Both the position numbers and the translations under genes were made by a program. A stretch of 64,000 nucleotides of DNA, from contig NZ_JANTYU010000003.1 of the NCBI RefSeq assembly GCF_024806835.1, forward strand, positions 372,001 through 436,000, written 5' to 3'. The DNA comes from Xanthomonas sp. 3793 (GTDB lineage: Bacteria > Pseudomonadota > Gammaproteobacteria > Xanthomonadales > Xanthomonadaceae). The notes below the pieces were generated by a model. That model did no database searches, was not told the DNA's origin, and was given only the letters and a program-made list of their open reading frames with translations. Below, piece by piece: positions 35,934 through 46,958 of this stretch. The first letter of the stretch is position 1. Each line of letters opens with the position of its first letter.

Positions 35934-36899
35934 TCAGTCGTAGTTGCTCAGCGCCAGCGACAACAGCGCCTTGGCCTGCTCGCGCAGCGAAACCGGTTCG
36001 ACGATCTCCGCATCCGAGCCGTAGTGCAGCACGTCCATCAGCAGCTCGCGCGAGTTGCTGTACGGCAATTTGAGCTCGTAGCGGCCGTCCGGCAAAAAGC
36101 GGCCCTGCTGCTTGGAATGCCAGTGCTCGTCGGCCACCCAGCGCGCGGCCTTGGCGCTGAACACGATGGTCGCCCAGCCCTTGGGAGCGCCGGAAAAGAT
36201 GCCGTAGCTGGCGGCCAACTGCTCGTCCAGCTCGCTGTCGGGCACATCGCGCGGGGCGGCATCGAGCAGGCGCGCATGATTGATACGGTCCACCGCAAAG
36301 CTGCGCACGCCATCGCGGCCATGGTCCCAGGCATCCAGGTACCAGTTGTCGCGGTAATGGGTGATGCGCTGCGGGGACACGGTGCGCTTGGTCGATTCGT
36401 CGGTCGAGCGTGCCCGGTAATCGAAGCTCAATTGCTTGCGCTCCAGCACCCCGGAGGCCACCGTGCGAAAGCTCGCTTCGTCCAGCTTGCGGCCGCGATG
36501 CGGAATCACCCGCACACGGTCCACTGGCCACTGCGATACGCCGGCCTGTGCCGCCAATAGCCCTTCGATGCGCTGCTGCAACGGTGCCAGCATCGAGGAC
36601 AATACGCCCCCGCCGGTGCGCGCGAGCAATTGCTGGGATGCCAGCAGTGCATGCAGTTCTTCCGAACTCAGCCACAGGCCGGGCAGCTCGAAGCGATCGC
36701 TTTCGCCGGACAGATAGCGAAAGCCCGATTCGCCATCGCCTTCCACCGGCGCCATCAGCGCATCGCGCAGAAACGCCAGGTCGCGATACACGGTGGCGCG
36801 GGAGCAGCTCAGCTCATCCTGCAGCCGCGCCACGGTGACCGGATAGCGCGCCGACTTGAGCAGGCGATGCAGGGAGTTGATACGTTCATAGCGGTCCAT
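35934..36899 (-). CDS. WYL-domain transcriptional regulator with N-terminal HTH
   Basis: A 321-residue regulator of the YafY/DeoR-like class. The N-terminus (MDRYERINSLHRLLKSARYPVTVARLQDELSCSRATVYRDLAFLRDAL) is a winged helix, and the WYL domain is explicit in YRDNWYLDAWDHGRDGVRSFAVDRI (about 170-195), followed by the WCX-like C-terminal part. WYL domains sense nucleotides or nucleic-acid signals and often control stress or defence genes. No defence gene is adjacent, so the targets are unknown. Monocistronic. Confidence 0.93.
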   Translation of the reverse strand: MDRYERINSLHRLLKSARYPVTVARLQDELSCSRATVYRDLAFLRDALMAPVEGDGESGFRYLSGESDRFELPGLWLSSEELHALLASQQLLARTGGGVLSSMLAPLQQRIEGLLAAQAGVSQWPVDRVRVIPHRGRKLDEASFRTVASGVLERKQLSFDYRARSTDESTKRTVSPQRITHYRDNWYLDAWDHGRDGVRSFAVDRINHARLLDAAPRDVPDSELDEQLAASYGIFSGAPKGWATIVFSAKAARWVADEHWHSKQQGRFLPDGRYELKLPYSNSRELLMDVLHYGSDAEIVEPVSLREQAKALLSLALSNYD

Positions 36900-37174
36900 G
36901 CGCCGATTATGTCCGGTTCTTCGCGCGGCGGGGTGAGCGTCGCTATGCACTCTGGTGCAGAACACGCCAGTCCCGGCCGCTCGGATTGCGCCGGTCGCGA
37001 CGACGCCGTGCGCGGGTCTGCGCGCCGCCCGCAACCGCACACGACAACGCGCCATCTGCCGCCAGCGCCAGAACCGCCAATGAAGCGCGGCGTTCACCGG
37101 GTCATGACGTGCCGCACAGTCCGTTATCATGAAATCGCTTTCACCCTCCCGCCCTGCCCTCAAGCGAGCCGCTT

Positions 37175-37981
37175 ATGTCCCGCCGTGCCCAGTTGTCTGC
37201 CTTGCTGCCCCTGCTGTTGATCACGCCTACCGTGTGGGCCCAGTCGATCGCGGTCGCGCCGACACCGGTTGACCCTGCCGCTGCGCTGGTGCCCTCGCCC
37301 TGGAGCGGCAGCAGCGGCGAGCTGGGCTATGCCGCTGCCCACGGCAACAGCACCACCGACAGCCTCAACGGCCGCGTGCGCCTGCGCTACACCGACGGCG
37401 ACTGGATCCACAGCCTGGATGCCACCGCGCTGCGTTCGAGCTCGGAGTACACCAATACCAACGACGACGGCAGCACCGAACGCGAACGCCAGACCACCGC
37501 CGAGCGTTACACCGGCAGCGTGGGCAGTGCCTTGCAGTTGGGCGAGCACCGCCAGCTCACCGCCACCGGACGCTACGAACACGACGACTTCGCCACCTAC
37601 GATCGGCTGGCCACCTTCGGTATCGGTTACGGCACGCGCCTGATCGATGCCGAGCGCTTCTATCTGGACGCGCAGATCGGCCCGGGTATCCGCCGCGCGC
37701 ACAACAGCGACGAAGACCGCAACGAGACCGGCCTGATCGGGCGCGGCCTGTTCGACCTGAAGTACACCGTCACCGACAACACTGACCTGATCAACACGCT
37801 GCTGGTGGAATCGGGCGAATACAACACCTACGCGCAGAACGATTTCGGCGTGCAGGTCAGCATGAACTCGCACTTCGCGCTCAAGGCCGCCTGGCAGATG
37901 CGCCACAACAGCGAGGTCAGCGACGGCGACAAGAAGACCGACACGCTGACCACGGTGAACCTGGTTTACACGTTCAAGTAA
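37175..37981 (+). CDS. DUF481 outer-membrane beta-barrel protein (YdiY-like)
   Basis: A 268-residue secreted protein (signal peptide cleaved after VWAQ) with alternating beta strands and the DUF481 pattern GELGYAAAHGNSTTDSLNGRVRLRY and LNLVYTFK-like C-terminus (TVNLVYTFK, terminal aromatic-x pattern). Probably an outer-membrane barrel of unknown function. REP-like hairpins follow the stop. Confidence 0.9.
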   Translation: MSRRAQLSALLPLLLITPTVWAQSIAVAPTPVDPAAALVPSPWSGSSGELGYAAAHGNSTTDSLNGRVRLRYTDGDWIHSLDATALRSSSEYTNTNDDGSTERERQTTAERYTGSVGSALQLGEHRQLTATGRYEHDDFATYDRLATFGIGYGTRLIDAERFYLDAQIGPGIRRAHNSDEDRNETGLIGRGLFDLKYTVTDNTDLINTLLVESGEYNTYAQNDFGVQVSMNSHFALKAAWQMRHNSEVSDGDKKTDTLTTVNLVYTFK

Positions 37982-37994
37982 GCGATCCCGCTCG

Positions 37995-38059
37995 GCAGGA
38001 GCGGCCTTGGCCGCGACAGCTGTATCGGGAGTGCCCGTCGCGGCCGGGTCCGCTCCTAC
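37995..38059. repeat. Family B REP-like hairpin, GCGGCCTTGGCCGCGA subtype, unit 1
   Basis: Imperfect inverted repeat GCAGGAGCGGCCTTGGCCGC ... GCGGCCGGGTCCGCTCCTAC immediately downstream of the DUF481 stop. Same arms as the family at 11.75 kb but with a different inner sequence, resembling classical Pseudomonas REPs. Confidence 0.85.
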
Positions 38060-38153
38060 GACAGGAGGACCTGGTAGTAGGCGGGCGACGCGAGGGGCGG
38101 TACGTCGACCATGGTCGACCTGGTGCGCACGTTCGAATACGCGACCGCGCTCG

Positions 38154-38218
38154 GTAGGAGCGGCCTTGGCCGCGAAAGCTCTATCGGGAACGCCCGTCGC
38201 GGCCGGGTCCGCTCCTAC
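38154..38218. repeat. Family B REP-like hairpin, unit 2 of the pair
   Basis: Near-identical to 37995-38059 in the same orientation, 159 bp away, just before the convergent hemC end. Between the two copies is a perfect 16-bp palindrome GTCGACCATGGTCGAC (38104-38119). The pair may terminate transcription from both sides. Confidence 0.85.
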
Positions 38219-38269
38219 GACAGCCGGGGCGTGGGCGTGGCGGCCGAAGGGGCGGGCGACGGCGGTGCG

Positions 38270-39184
38270 CTACAGCTCGGCCAGCAGCTGGGCGGCGCCC
38301 TTGTCGAACAGGCCTTGGGCGACGCGGCGGCCCAGCGCTTCGGTGTCTTCGGGACTGCCGTGCGCATCGGCGTGGATCAGGCGGCCATCGCTGGCGCTGC
38401 CGACCATGCCCTGCAGGTACAGGCCCTCGTCCTTCCAGGTGGCGAAGGCGGCCACCGGGACATGGCAGCTGCCGTGCAGCGCGCGATTCATCGCCCGCTC
38501 GGCTTCCACGCAGACGCGGGTGGCGGGGGCATCCAGCACCGCCAGCAGCGCATGGATGCGCGCATCGTCGCCACGACATTCCACTGCCACCGCACCCTGC
38601 GCCGGTGCCGGCAACCAGTCCGGCGCGTCCAGCCGCGCACTGATGCGCGCGTCCAGCCCCAGCCGTTGCAGGCCGGCGCAGGCCAGCACGATGGCGTCGT
38701 AGCCGCCGTTGTCGAGCTTGGCCAGGCGGGTGTTGACGTTGCCGCGCAGGTCGATCAGTTCCAGGTCCGGGCGTGCGGCGCGCAGCTGCGCCTGCCGCCG
38801 TAACGACGAGGTGCCCACCCGCGCGCCCAGCGGCAATGCCTGCAGGCTGGCATAGAGATTGGACACCAGCGCGTCGGCTGGGTCGCCGCGGCCCAGGATC
38901 GCCGGCAGCACGAACGGATCGTCCAGTTCCATCGGCACATCCTTGAGCGAATGCACCGCGCAGTCGGCCTCGCCGCGCAGCATGGCCAGCTCCAGTTCCT
39001 TCAGAAACAGGCCCTTGCCGCCGATTGCCGCCAGCGAGCGGTCCAGCACTTCGTCGCCGCGGGTGCTCATCGGCACCAGCACCACCTCCAGGCCGGGGTG
39101 GTGCTGGCGCAACGCGGCAGCGACATGTTCGCTCTGCCAAAGGGCGAGCGGGCTCTTGCGGGTGGCGATGCGGAGCGTGGTCAT
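38270..39184 (-). CDS. hemC: Porphobilinogen deaminase (hydroxymethylbilane synthase)
   Basis: A 304-residue HemC assembling four porphobilinogens into hydroxymethylbilane in haem synthesis. The N-terminus [20 protein letters not shown], the [13 protein letters not shown] substrate arm, LKDVP and the dipyrromethane-cofactor cysteine in [14 protein letters not shown] (about residue 240) are all present. It lies 30 nt after algR, the arrangement known from Pseudomonas. Confidence 0.97.
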   Translation of the reverse strand: MTTLRIATRKSPLALWQSEHVAAALRQHHPGLEVVLVPMSTRGDEVLDRSLAAIGGKGLFLKELELAMLRGEADCAVHSLKDVPMELDDPFVLPAILGRGDPADALVSNLYASLQALPLGARVGTSSLRRQAQLRAARPDLELIDLRGNVNTRLAKLDNGGYDAIVLACAGLQRLGLDARISARLDAPDWLPAPAQGAVAVECRGDDARIHALLAVLDAPATRVCVEAERAMNRALHGSCHVPVAAFATWKDEGLYLQGMVGSASDGRLIHADAHGSPEDTEALGRRVAQGLFDKGAAQLLAEL

Positions 39185-39214
39185 CCGGCCATTATCGCGG
39201 ACCGGACCGGTAAC

Positions 39215-39952
39215 TCATACATGACGCAGTTGATCGCGCAGGCTGGCCACGCAACGCCGGCTCACTTCCAGGGTCTGCGGCACGTTGCGCAGCACCGCGT
39301 GCACCTGGCCGTCGCCGCTGCGGCGCAACTCCATCAGTTCATCGCGGGCCACCAGGCAATTGCGATGGATGCGCACCAGGCGGTCGGCGAATTCGTCTTC
39401 CAGCGATTTGAGCGACTCTTCGATCAGGTCCTCGCCACGGGCGTGATGGACGATGACGTACTTCTCTTCGGCCTGCAGATAGCGGATGTCGCCGATGGCG
39501 ATCAGCCGCAGGCTGCCACGCAGACGCGCGCACAGGTGGGTGCGCAACGGCCGCGGCGCGACACCGGGCACGCGTCCGGCCAGAAACGTGGCGACCTTTT
39601 CCAGGGCCGCGGACAGGCGTTCCGGGCGCACCGGTTTCATCAGGTAATCCAGCGCGGCGGCGTCGAACGCCGACAAGGCATGCTGGTCGTAGGCGGTGCA
39701 GAACACCACCGCCGGCGGTGGCTGGCGCTGGCGCAGCAGCCGCGCGGTTTCCAGGCCGTCGACACCGGGCATGGCGATGTCCAGCAACACCAGGTCCGGG
39801 TGCAGCTGTTCGCACTGCTGCAGGACCTGCTGGCCGTTTTCGGCCTCGCCGATCACCTCGACCTGCGGATGCTCGCCCAGCAGCATGCGCAGGCGCTCGC
39901 GCGCCAGTGGCTCGTCATCGGCGATCAGCACCCGCACTTGCGTGGCCGTCAT
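39215..39952 (-). CDS. algR: LytTR-family response regulator, AlgR-like
   Basis: A 245-residue regulator with a receiver domain (D7/D8-type acidic pair in LIADDEPLARER, phospho-acceptor about D58 in LVLLDIAMPG, K in LMKPVRPERL) and a C-terminal LytTR DNA-binding domain (IRYLQAEEKYVIVHHARGEDLIEESLKSLEDEF and RIHRNCLV). The neighbours (sensor kinase upstream, hemC downstream) match the AlgZR-HemC arrangement. The ATG at 39952 lies 6 nt after AAGGGGG; the ATG at 39958 directly abuts that site and is less likely. Confidence 0.93.
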   Translation of the reverse strand: MTATQVRVLIADDEPLARERLRMLLGEHPQVEVIGEAENGQQVLQQCEQLHPDLVLLDIAMPGVDGLETARLLRQRQPPPAVVFCTAYDQHALSAFDAAALDYLMKPVRPERLSAALEKVATFLAGRVPGVAPRPLRTHLCARLRGSLRLIAIGDIRYLQAEEKYVIVHHARGEDLIEESLKSLEDEFADRLVRIHRNCLVARDELMELRRSGDGQVHAVLRNVPQTLEVSRRCVASLRDQLRHV

Positions 39953-39984
39953 GGACATCCCCCTTCGCTGCAGCGACTCCCCCG

Positions 39985-41007
39985 TCACGGCAGCGGCAAT
40001 GTGATCTCGCAGGCATAGTAGCCCTCAGCCCAGCTGGCCGCCATCCGTGCCCCGGCACCGAACTGAAACGCCAGCCGGTGCGAGATGCTGGCCTGCGCAT
40101 GCCCGGCGCCGGCCAGCAGCGGCAACTGGGTTCCCGGTTGCGGGGCGGGGTTGACGATGCGGATCTGCAACTGGCTGCCGCGCTGGCGCAGCGACAGATA
40201 CAGCGTGCCGCCCTCGGGCATGCGCGAGACTCCGTGCAGCACCGCGTTTTCGACCAGCGGCTGCAGCACCAGGCGCGGCATCGGCAGCTCCCACGGCAAT
40301 GGTTCCTGGCGGTGCCAGCGCACCTGCAGGCGCTCGCCCAGGCGCAAGGACTCGATGGCCAGATAGCGCTCGGCCAGCTCGCATTCGGCGCGCAGGGTGG
40401 ACACGCCTTCGCCGGCGCCGAGCGCGGCGCGAAACAGATCCGACAGATCCAGCACCGCCTGCTCGGCCACCACCGGGTCGCGCCGCAGCAGGCTGGCGAT
40501 CAGGTTCATGCTGTTGAACAGGAAGTGCGGGCGGATGCGTGCCTGCAAGGCGTCGGCTTCGGCGCGCGCATTGGCCTGCACCTGCGCTTCCCAGCGGTCG
40601 CTGACGTAGAAATAGCGCAGCGCCAGCGCGGTGATCAGCACCACGGTGGCGGCACTGCCCAGGGTGAAGCGCCAGAAGCCGACCAACGGGCCAAGCGGGG
40701 CCTGGCCCAGCACGGCGTATAGCCCGTGCACGATGCCGGCGCCCAGCATCGCCACCAGCGCGGCAATCAGCAGCGCGGCCAGCCCACCCAGCCTGGGCGG
40801 CAGCCGCGACAGCGAAGGCCGCAGTACGCACAGCAACACGGTGACCGCCAGCGCCAGCCATAGCGCCAGGCCGCTGGCCGAGACGAAGCGCGACAGGGTG
40901 ATGCTGCGCGCGGCGCCGGCATCGGGCACCAGGGTCACCACCAGCACCACCAGCTCGGCCAGCCCCAGCATGGCACCCAAGCGTGGCAGCCGGCACAGGT
41001 CCGGCAT
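39985..41007 (-). CDS. algZ: LytS/AlgZ-type sensor histidine kinase
   Basis: A 340-residue sensor of the His_kinase/HATPase_c type without a periplasmic loop. There are four hydrophobic helices in the first 150 residues, then the phosphorylation motif ARIRPHFLFNSMNLIASLLRRDP and the ATPase region LVLQPLVENAVLHGV. It should phosphorylate the response regulator encoded 32 nt downstream. The start is uncertain: ATG 41007 (MPDLCRLPRLG) or GTG 41037 (350 residues). Confidence 0.9.
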   Translation of the reverse strand: MPDLCRLPRLGAMLGLAELVVLVVTLVPDAGAARSITLSRFVSASGLALWLALAVTVLLCVLRPSLSRLPPRLGGLAALLIAALVAMLGAGIVHGLYAVLGQAPLGPLVGFWRFTLGSAATVVLITALALRYFYVSDRWEAQVQANARAEADALQARIRPHFLFNSMNLIASLLRRDPVVAEQAVLDLSDLFRAALGAGEGVSTLRAECELAERYLAIESLRLGERLQVRWHRQEPLPWELPMPRLVLQPLVENAVLHGVSRMPEGGTLYLSLRQRGSQLQIRIVNPAPQPGTQLPLLAGAGHAQASISHRLAFQFGAGARMAASWAEGYYACEITLPLP

Positions 41008-41041
41008 CCAGGTGATCTGCGGGGCACCGGTGGCCACGGGC

Positions 41042-41710
41042 TCAGGCGGCGGTGAAGCGTGCCTGCATCCAGTCGCGCAGGGCGTCGATTTCTTCCAGGC
41101 AGACCTGATGGCCCATCGGATAGGTCTGCCATTCCAGAGCGAAGCCGAGCGCGCACAGCGCCTGCATGCTGGCCTGGCCGGCGGCGAACGGCACCACCGG
41201 GTCGGCGCTGCCGTGCGCCATGAACAACGGTTGGGCAATGGCAGCGGGCTGCAACTGGCTGGCAGCGGCCGACGGATCCGGTAGATAGGTCGACAGGGCG
41301 ATCAGCCCGGCCAGCGGGATGCGGCGCTGCAGACCCACGGCCAACGTCACCGCACCGCCTTGCGAAAACCCGGCCAGCAGGATGCGCTCGGGCGGCGTGC
41401 CGCGGGCCTGCTCATGGGCGATCAAGGCTTCGACCTGGGCCACCGACTCGGCGATACCGGCCTTGTCGGCACGGCTGGCGAAGTCCATGCCGACGATGTC
41501 GTACCAGCCGCGCATGCGCACGCCGTTGTTGATGGTGATCGGGCGGATGGGCGCATGCGGGAACACGAAGCGCAGCGCCGGCCAGTGCGGTCGCACCAGC
41601 TCCGGCACCATCGGGGCGAAGTCGCTGCCATCGGCACCCAGGCCATGCAGCCACAGCACGGTCCACTGCGGATTGGGTCCGGTCTCGCGTTCGATCACTT
41701 CCAGCATCAT
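41042..41710 (-). CDS. Carboxylesterase/lysophospholipase-like alpha/beta hydrolase
   Basis: A 222-residue cytoplasmic alpha/beta hydrolase with an acyl-protein-thioesterase-like layout: VLWLHGLGADGSDFAPMVPEL, the nucleophile in LLAGFSQGGAV, Asp in MAHGSADPVVPF and His in MGHQV. Such enzymes hydrolyse small esters or lysophospholipids. It begins the esterase-algZ-algR-hemC run, starting at ATG 41710 with GGAG upstream. Its role in that operon is unknown. Confidence 0.92.
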   Translation of the reverse strand: MMLEVIERETGPNPQWTVLWLHGLGADGSDFAPMVPELVRPHWPALRFVFPHAPIRPITINNGVRMRGWYDIVGMDFASRADKAGIAESVAQVEALIAHEQARGTPPERILLAGFSQGGAVTLAVGLQRRIPLAGLIALSTYLPDPSAAASQLQPAAIAQPLFMAHGSADPVVPFAAGQASMQALCALGFALEWQTYPMGHQVCLEEIDALRDWMQARFTAA

Positions 41711-41954
41711 CCAGCTCCGCTTGGGGGCCGGGCATTATGCCTTGCGCGCCGGTCACTGCCCGGTCACGCGCGCGCGCCCGCACGCGCCGCCACCCGGATC
41801 GCGTGCGGCGAGTTGCCGTGGAGCAGTGGCCGTGGGCCGCCTGCCGGTCGCGCCCTCGTCGGTGCAGATGCGGCCGGGGCGTCGCCCGGGGCGGCGACAG
41901 CGCGTGGTTGGCGAACAGCACACCGGGTCCAATCGGGCCCGCCAGTACCGCCAA

Positions 41955-43892
41955 TCAGATCAGCGACGGTTCCAGCGCAGCAGCGCGGCGCAGCTCGGAT
42001 GCACGCACCAGCACCCTGGGCGGATCGAGCTCTTCGGGGATGCAGAAGATGCCCGCACGGCGCAGCGCAAGACCGCTGCGACGCAGCGAGGTCAGCGCCA
42101 CCACCGGGATCGACAGCGCCATGCCCACGATCACCGGCGCCATCCAGGCCGCCAGCGACGGCGAAACGGTGTACGCCACCGCGCCCATGAACAGGCCGAA
42201 CACGGTCAGCCCGCCATAGCTGCGCAACAGCGCCGGCCACGACAGCTTGCCGTCGTCGCGCACCTGCGCGTCCCAGCCCGAATCCTTGCCGGCCAGCACT
42301 TCGAACACGCCACGCGACTGCAGGTACATCACCACCGGCGCCATCAGCGCGGCCAGCACGGTTTCCAGCAGGATGCTCAGCAGAGCGCGGATCGCGCCGC
42401 CGCAGGCACGCAGTTCGCGCGGGTTGAGCAGCAGTGCGATATAGCCCAGCAGCTTGGGCGCCAGCAGCACGAACATGGTGCAGACGAAGATCCAGATCGC
42501 ATTGCCCTGGCTGCTGCCGTGCCAATAGCGGGCAGGCGAGAACGGCAGGTCGCCGGCCAGGTCGATGCCGCCGCCGGCCAGCGGGATGCCGATGCCGATC
42601 AGCATCAGCAAGCCCCACATCGGCGCAGTGAAGTAATGCCCGATGCCGATCAGCATGTGCATGCGGCTGATCCAGTGCAGGCCTTTGGCGCTCACCACCT
42701 TGGCGTGCTGCAGGTTGCCCTGGCACCAGCGGCGGTCGCGGATCAGCAGGTCGGTCAGTGTGGGCGGGCCCTCTTCGTAGCTGCCCTGCAGGTACGGCAC
42801 CATGTGCATGGCCCAGCCGCCGCGCCGCATCAGTGCCGCTTCGACGAAATCGTGGCTGAGCACGTGGCCGCCGAACGGCTTGCGCCCGCGCAGCGACGGC
42901 AGGCCGGCGTGGTCGGCGAAGGCCTGGGTGCGGATGATGGCGTTATGGCCCCAGTAATTGCTCTCGGCGCCATGCCACCAGGCCACGCCGAAGGCGATGA
43001 TCGGCCCGTACACACGCCCACCGAACTGCTGCATGCGGGCGAACAGCGTCTGGCCGTTGACCACCGCCGGCAGGGTCTGGATCAGGCCCACGTCCGGGTT
43101 GTTTTCCATGCCGGCGACCAGCCGCACGATGGTGTCGCCGGTCATCACGCTGTCGGCGTCCAGGATCAGCATCTGCGGATAGCTCCCGCCGAAGCGGCGC
43201 ACCCAGTCCGCCACATTGCCGGCCTTGCGTGCGGCATTGTCGGCGCGGCGGCGGTAGAAGATGCGCCCGTGCCCGTCGACGCGGTCGCACAACTCGTTGT
43301 AGACCAGTTCTTCGGCAGCGCCGATGTGATCGCGGGTGGTGTCGCTGAGTACGAAGAAATCGAAATGCTCCAGCTGGCCGGTTTCGGCCACCGATTCGTA
43401 GATCGCCTGCAGGCCGGCCAGCAGCCGGCGCGGGTCTTCGTTATAGGTGGGCATCAGCAACGCGGTGCGCGAGCGCAGCGTGGGCAGCGGCTGTTCCGGG
43501 TCGATGCCGAGCTTGCGTCCGGCGCGCGCCACCACGGTGATGAAACCGGCCACCGCGCTGGCAAAGGACATCGCGATCCACGCGAACAGCAGCACGAACA
43601 GGCCGAGCAGGCAGCCTTCCAGCACGCTGACGCCGTCGGGCCACAGCACGCTGAGCATTACCCACACCGCCACGGCGGTGGTGGCGAAGGTGCCGCCGAT
43701 CAGGTAGAAGCGCCGCAGGCCGATGCCGGCCGGCGCGGTGCGTTGATGGGGCACCTGCAGTCTGCCTTCGCGCAGGTTCTGTTCGGGCATCGCCAGCGGC
43801 GCTTCCGGTGGCAGCGTGGGCTGGCCGGCGTCGAGGGCGGAGGTGGGGGGCAATGCGGTTGGTGCGGGGGAAAGGGTCACGGTGCCGTCCAT
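41955..43892 (-). CDS. opgH: Osmoregulated periplasmic glucan glucosyltransferase
   Basis: A 645-residue inner-membrane GT2 glycosyltransferase (MdoH/OpgH). It has a cytoplasmic Pro/Ala-rich N-tail (1-60), helices at about 62-85 and 95-120, the catalytic region [35 protein letters not shown] and the [12 protein letters not shown] motif, then further C-terminal helices. It polymerises the glucan backbone from UDP-glucose and secretes it. OpgH is needed for plant virulence in related genera. ATG 43892 ([12 protein letters not shown]) gives the standard length; ATG 43910 is the alternative. Confidence 0.95.
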   Translation of the reverse strand: MDGTVTLSPAPTALPPTSALDAGQPTLPPEAPLAMPEQNLREGRLQVPHQRTAPAGIGLRRFYLIGGTFATTAVAVWVMLSVLWPDGVSVLEGCLLGLFVLLFAWIAMSFASAVAGFITVVARAGRKLGIDPEQPLPTLRSRTALLMPTYNEDPRRLLAGLQAIYESVAETGQLEHFDFFVLSDTTRDHIGAAEELVYNELCDRVDGHGRIFYRRRADNAARKAGNVADWVRRFGGSYPQMLILDADSVMTGDTIVRLVAGMENNPDVGLIQTLPAVVNGQTLFARMQQFGGRVYGPIIAFGVAWWHGAESNYWGHNAIIRTQAFADHAGLPSLRGRKPFGGHVLSHDFVEAALMRRGGWAMHMVPYLQGSYEEGPPTLTDLLIRDRRWCQGNLQHAKVVSAKGLHWISRMHMLIGIGHYFTAPMWGLLMLIGIGIPLAGGGIDLAGDLPFSPARYWHGSSQGNAIWIFVCTMFVLLAPKLLGYIALLLNPRELRACGGAIRALLSILLETVLAALMAPVVMYLQSRGVFEVLAGKDSGWDAQVRDDGKLSWPALLRSYGGLTVFGLFMGAVAYTVSPSLAAWMAPVIVGMALSIPVVALTSLRRSGLALRRAGIFCIPEELDPPRVLVRASELRRAAALEPSLI

Positions 43893-44389
43893 CAAGGCTG
43901 CCCGTCGCATGCGTGCGACAGTGCGGGCTGCAGCGAGAGGTCCATCCTCGCCACGCGTAGCGATCGTGCGAAGCGCACCGCACCGGCAAGATGCCCGGCG
44001 GCGTGCGACCAGGTCGCGGTATTGGCAGCTATGAAACCACTCCGATGCACAAACTCTCCTGGCGGCGACGCAACGTCGCGGCTCATCCTAAAGAATCGAC
44101 CGTTAAAGGAAACGAAGGCCATCGTGCAGTCTTCGCCCCACCCGACGAGGACCGCGCGGCAGACTACGCGGTAACGACCGAACGCAACCCCAACAGATTG
44201 CAGCCTGGCACGCGTGCTGTCACGGGCGTCAAACCACGCTGTCGTGTCAGACAGGTGCAATTGATGTGCCAGGACCTGCAATCGGTTGCAGCGACAGCCT
44301 GCTGGCGGGCGATCGTGGCGGTCGGTGGGTCTCACCAGACAGTCTGCGGACTGCTCTATTGAAAGCCATGCCCACCGACCATCTCGACT
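43893..44389. other. Upstream region of opgH
   Basis: It holds an open frame of 76 codons (44122-43892, minus) whose stop overlaps the opgH ATG as TGATG; its codon choice looks unlike a real Xanthomonas gene, so it is left unannotated. Apart from this, no motif is recognised before the family A repeats begin. Confidence 0.4.
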
Positions 44390-44920
44390 GGTCCTTGCCC
44401 GCTCACGTCGCGGGACCTTACGCGGCATGGATGCCGCGTAAGAGCTTGCAACGACGTACTTGCAGCGTGTCCTGCGATGGTGGGCGGGCAAGGGCCCTGC
44501 AGCAAACTCGCAGCATCGCGGGCGCGGTGCCCTCGCCGCTCGCGGGACACGCCGTGAACCCGTCCATGGGGGCTCGATGGCGGCATCCATGCCGCCAACG
44601 GTCCCGCAATCGGCGAGGACACCGCACCAGACAGTTGGCTGGCAGCTTTACTGAAAACCCTGCACACCGACCATCTTGACTGGCCCTTGCCCGCCCACCG
44701 TCGCGGGACCTTACGCGGCATGGATGCCGCGTAAGAGCTTGCAAGGACGTACTTGCAGCGTGCCCCGCGATGGTGGGCGGGCAAGGGCCCTGCAGCAAAC
44801 TCGCAGCATCGAGGGCGCCGTGCCCTCACCGCTTGCGGGACACGCTGTGAACCCGTCCCTGGGGACCGTGTGGCGGCATGGATGCCGCCACACGGTCCCG
44901 CAACCGGCGAGGAAACCGCA
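44390..44920. repeat. Family A double-hairpin mosaic repeat, two tandem units (about 293-bp period)
   Basis: Unit 1: hairpin 1 spans 44390-44496, with arms GGTCCTTGCCCGCTCAC facing GTGGGCGGGCAAGGGCC, around the palindrome 44417-44442; hairpin 2 spans 44527-44623, around 44578-44597. Unit 2: hairpin 1 at 44682-44790, around 44710-44735; hairpin 2 at about 44820-44917, around a 38-bp perfect palindrome 44862-44899. The units are separated by a conserved spacer (CCAGACAG..TTACTGAAA..TGCACACCGACCAT). Orientation is opposite to the copies at 1-400 and 20.5 kb. No gene between 43893 and 45009. Confidence 0.88.
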
Positions 44921-45009
44921 CCAGACAGATTGCTGGCTGCTTTACCGAAACCCATGCACACCGAAGCAACGCTACCCTGATGGAAGCGCGGTCGTCTTGT
45001 CAGCCGGTC

Positions 45010-46659
<1,650 letters not shown>

Positions 46660-46958
46660 TGCATACCCCAACTATCAGACAGCCCTGGAGTGTAGCCACC
46701 CGCGGGTGCAAGCGGCGGCATGTCGCGGGATGGTCGCCTGCGATGGCCGCGTGTCGCGCGGGAGCAGCCGCGCACCTGCACGCGTCCAACCGGTGCGGCA
46801 CGGCGATGCGCGCGCCTGGAGAGGCCAGCAAAGCCTGGCGCGCAGTCGTCAGGTGGGGGGCGGACAGTGCGCTCGGAACCGGAGTGTGCGGGGGGGCATC
46901 TGCCGCACCGGGCACCGGCTACGTCCGCCTGGCTGCGCAGTCGTTTTGCCAAGCGCTC

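Noticed and set aside
38128-38140. GTTCGAA resembling a tRNA T-loop
   Set aside because: No acceptor or anticodon stem can be formed around it; it lies within repeats between REP units.
41319-44174. A plus-strand frame of about 950 codons antisense to the esterase gene and opgH
   Set aside because: It is the mirror frame of opgH and runs across a gene boundary; composition is His/Gln/Arg-rich.
44356-44961. A 201-codon minus-strand frame in the tandem mosaic repeat
   Set aside because: It spans both repeat units and their hairpins; the peptide is a repetition of the DNA palindromes.
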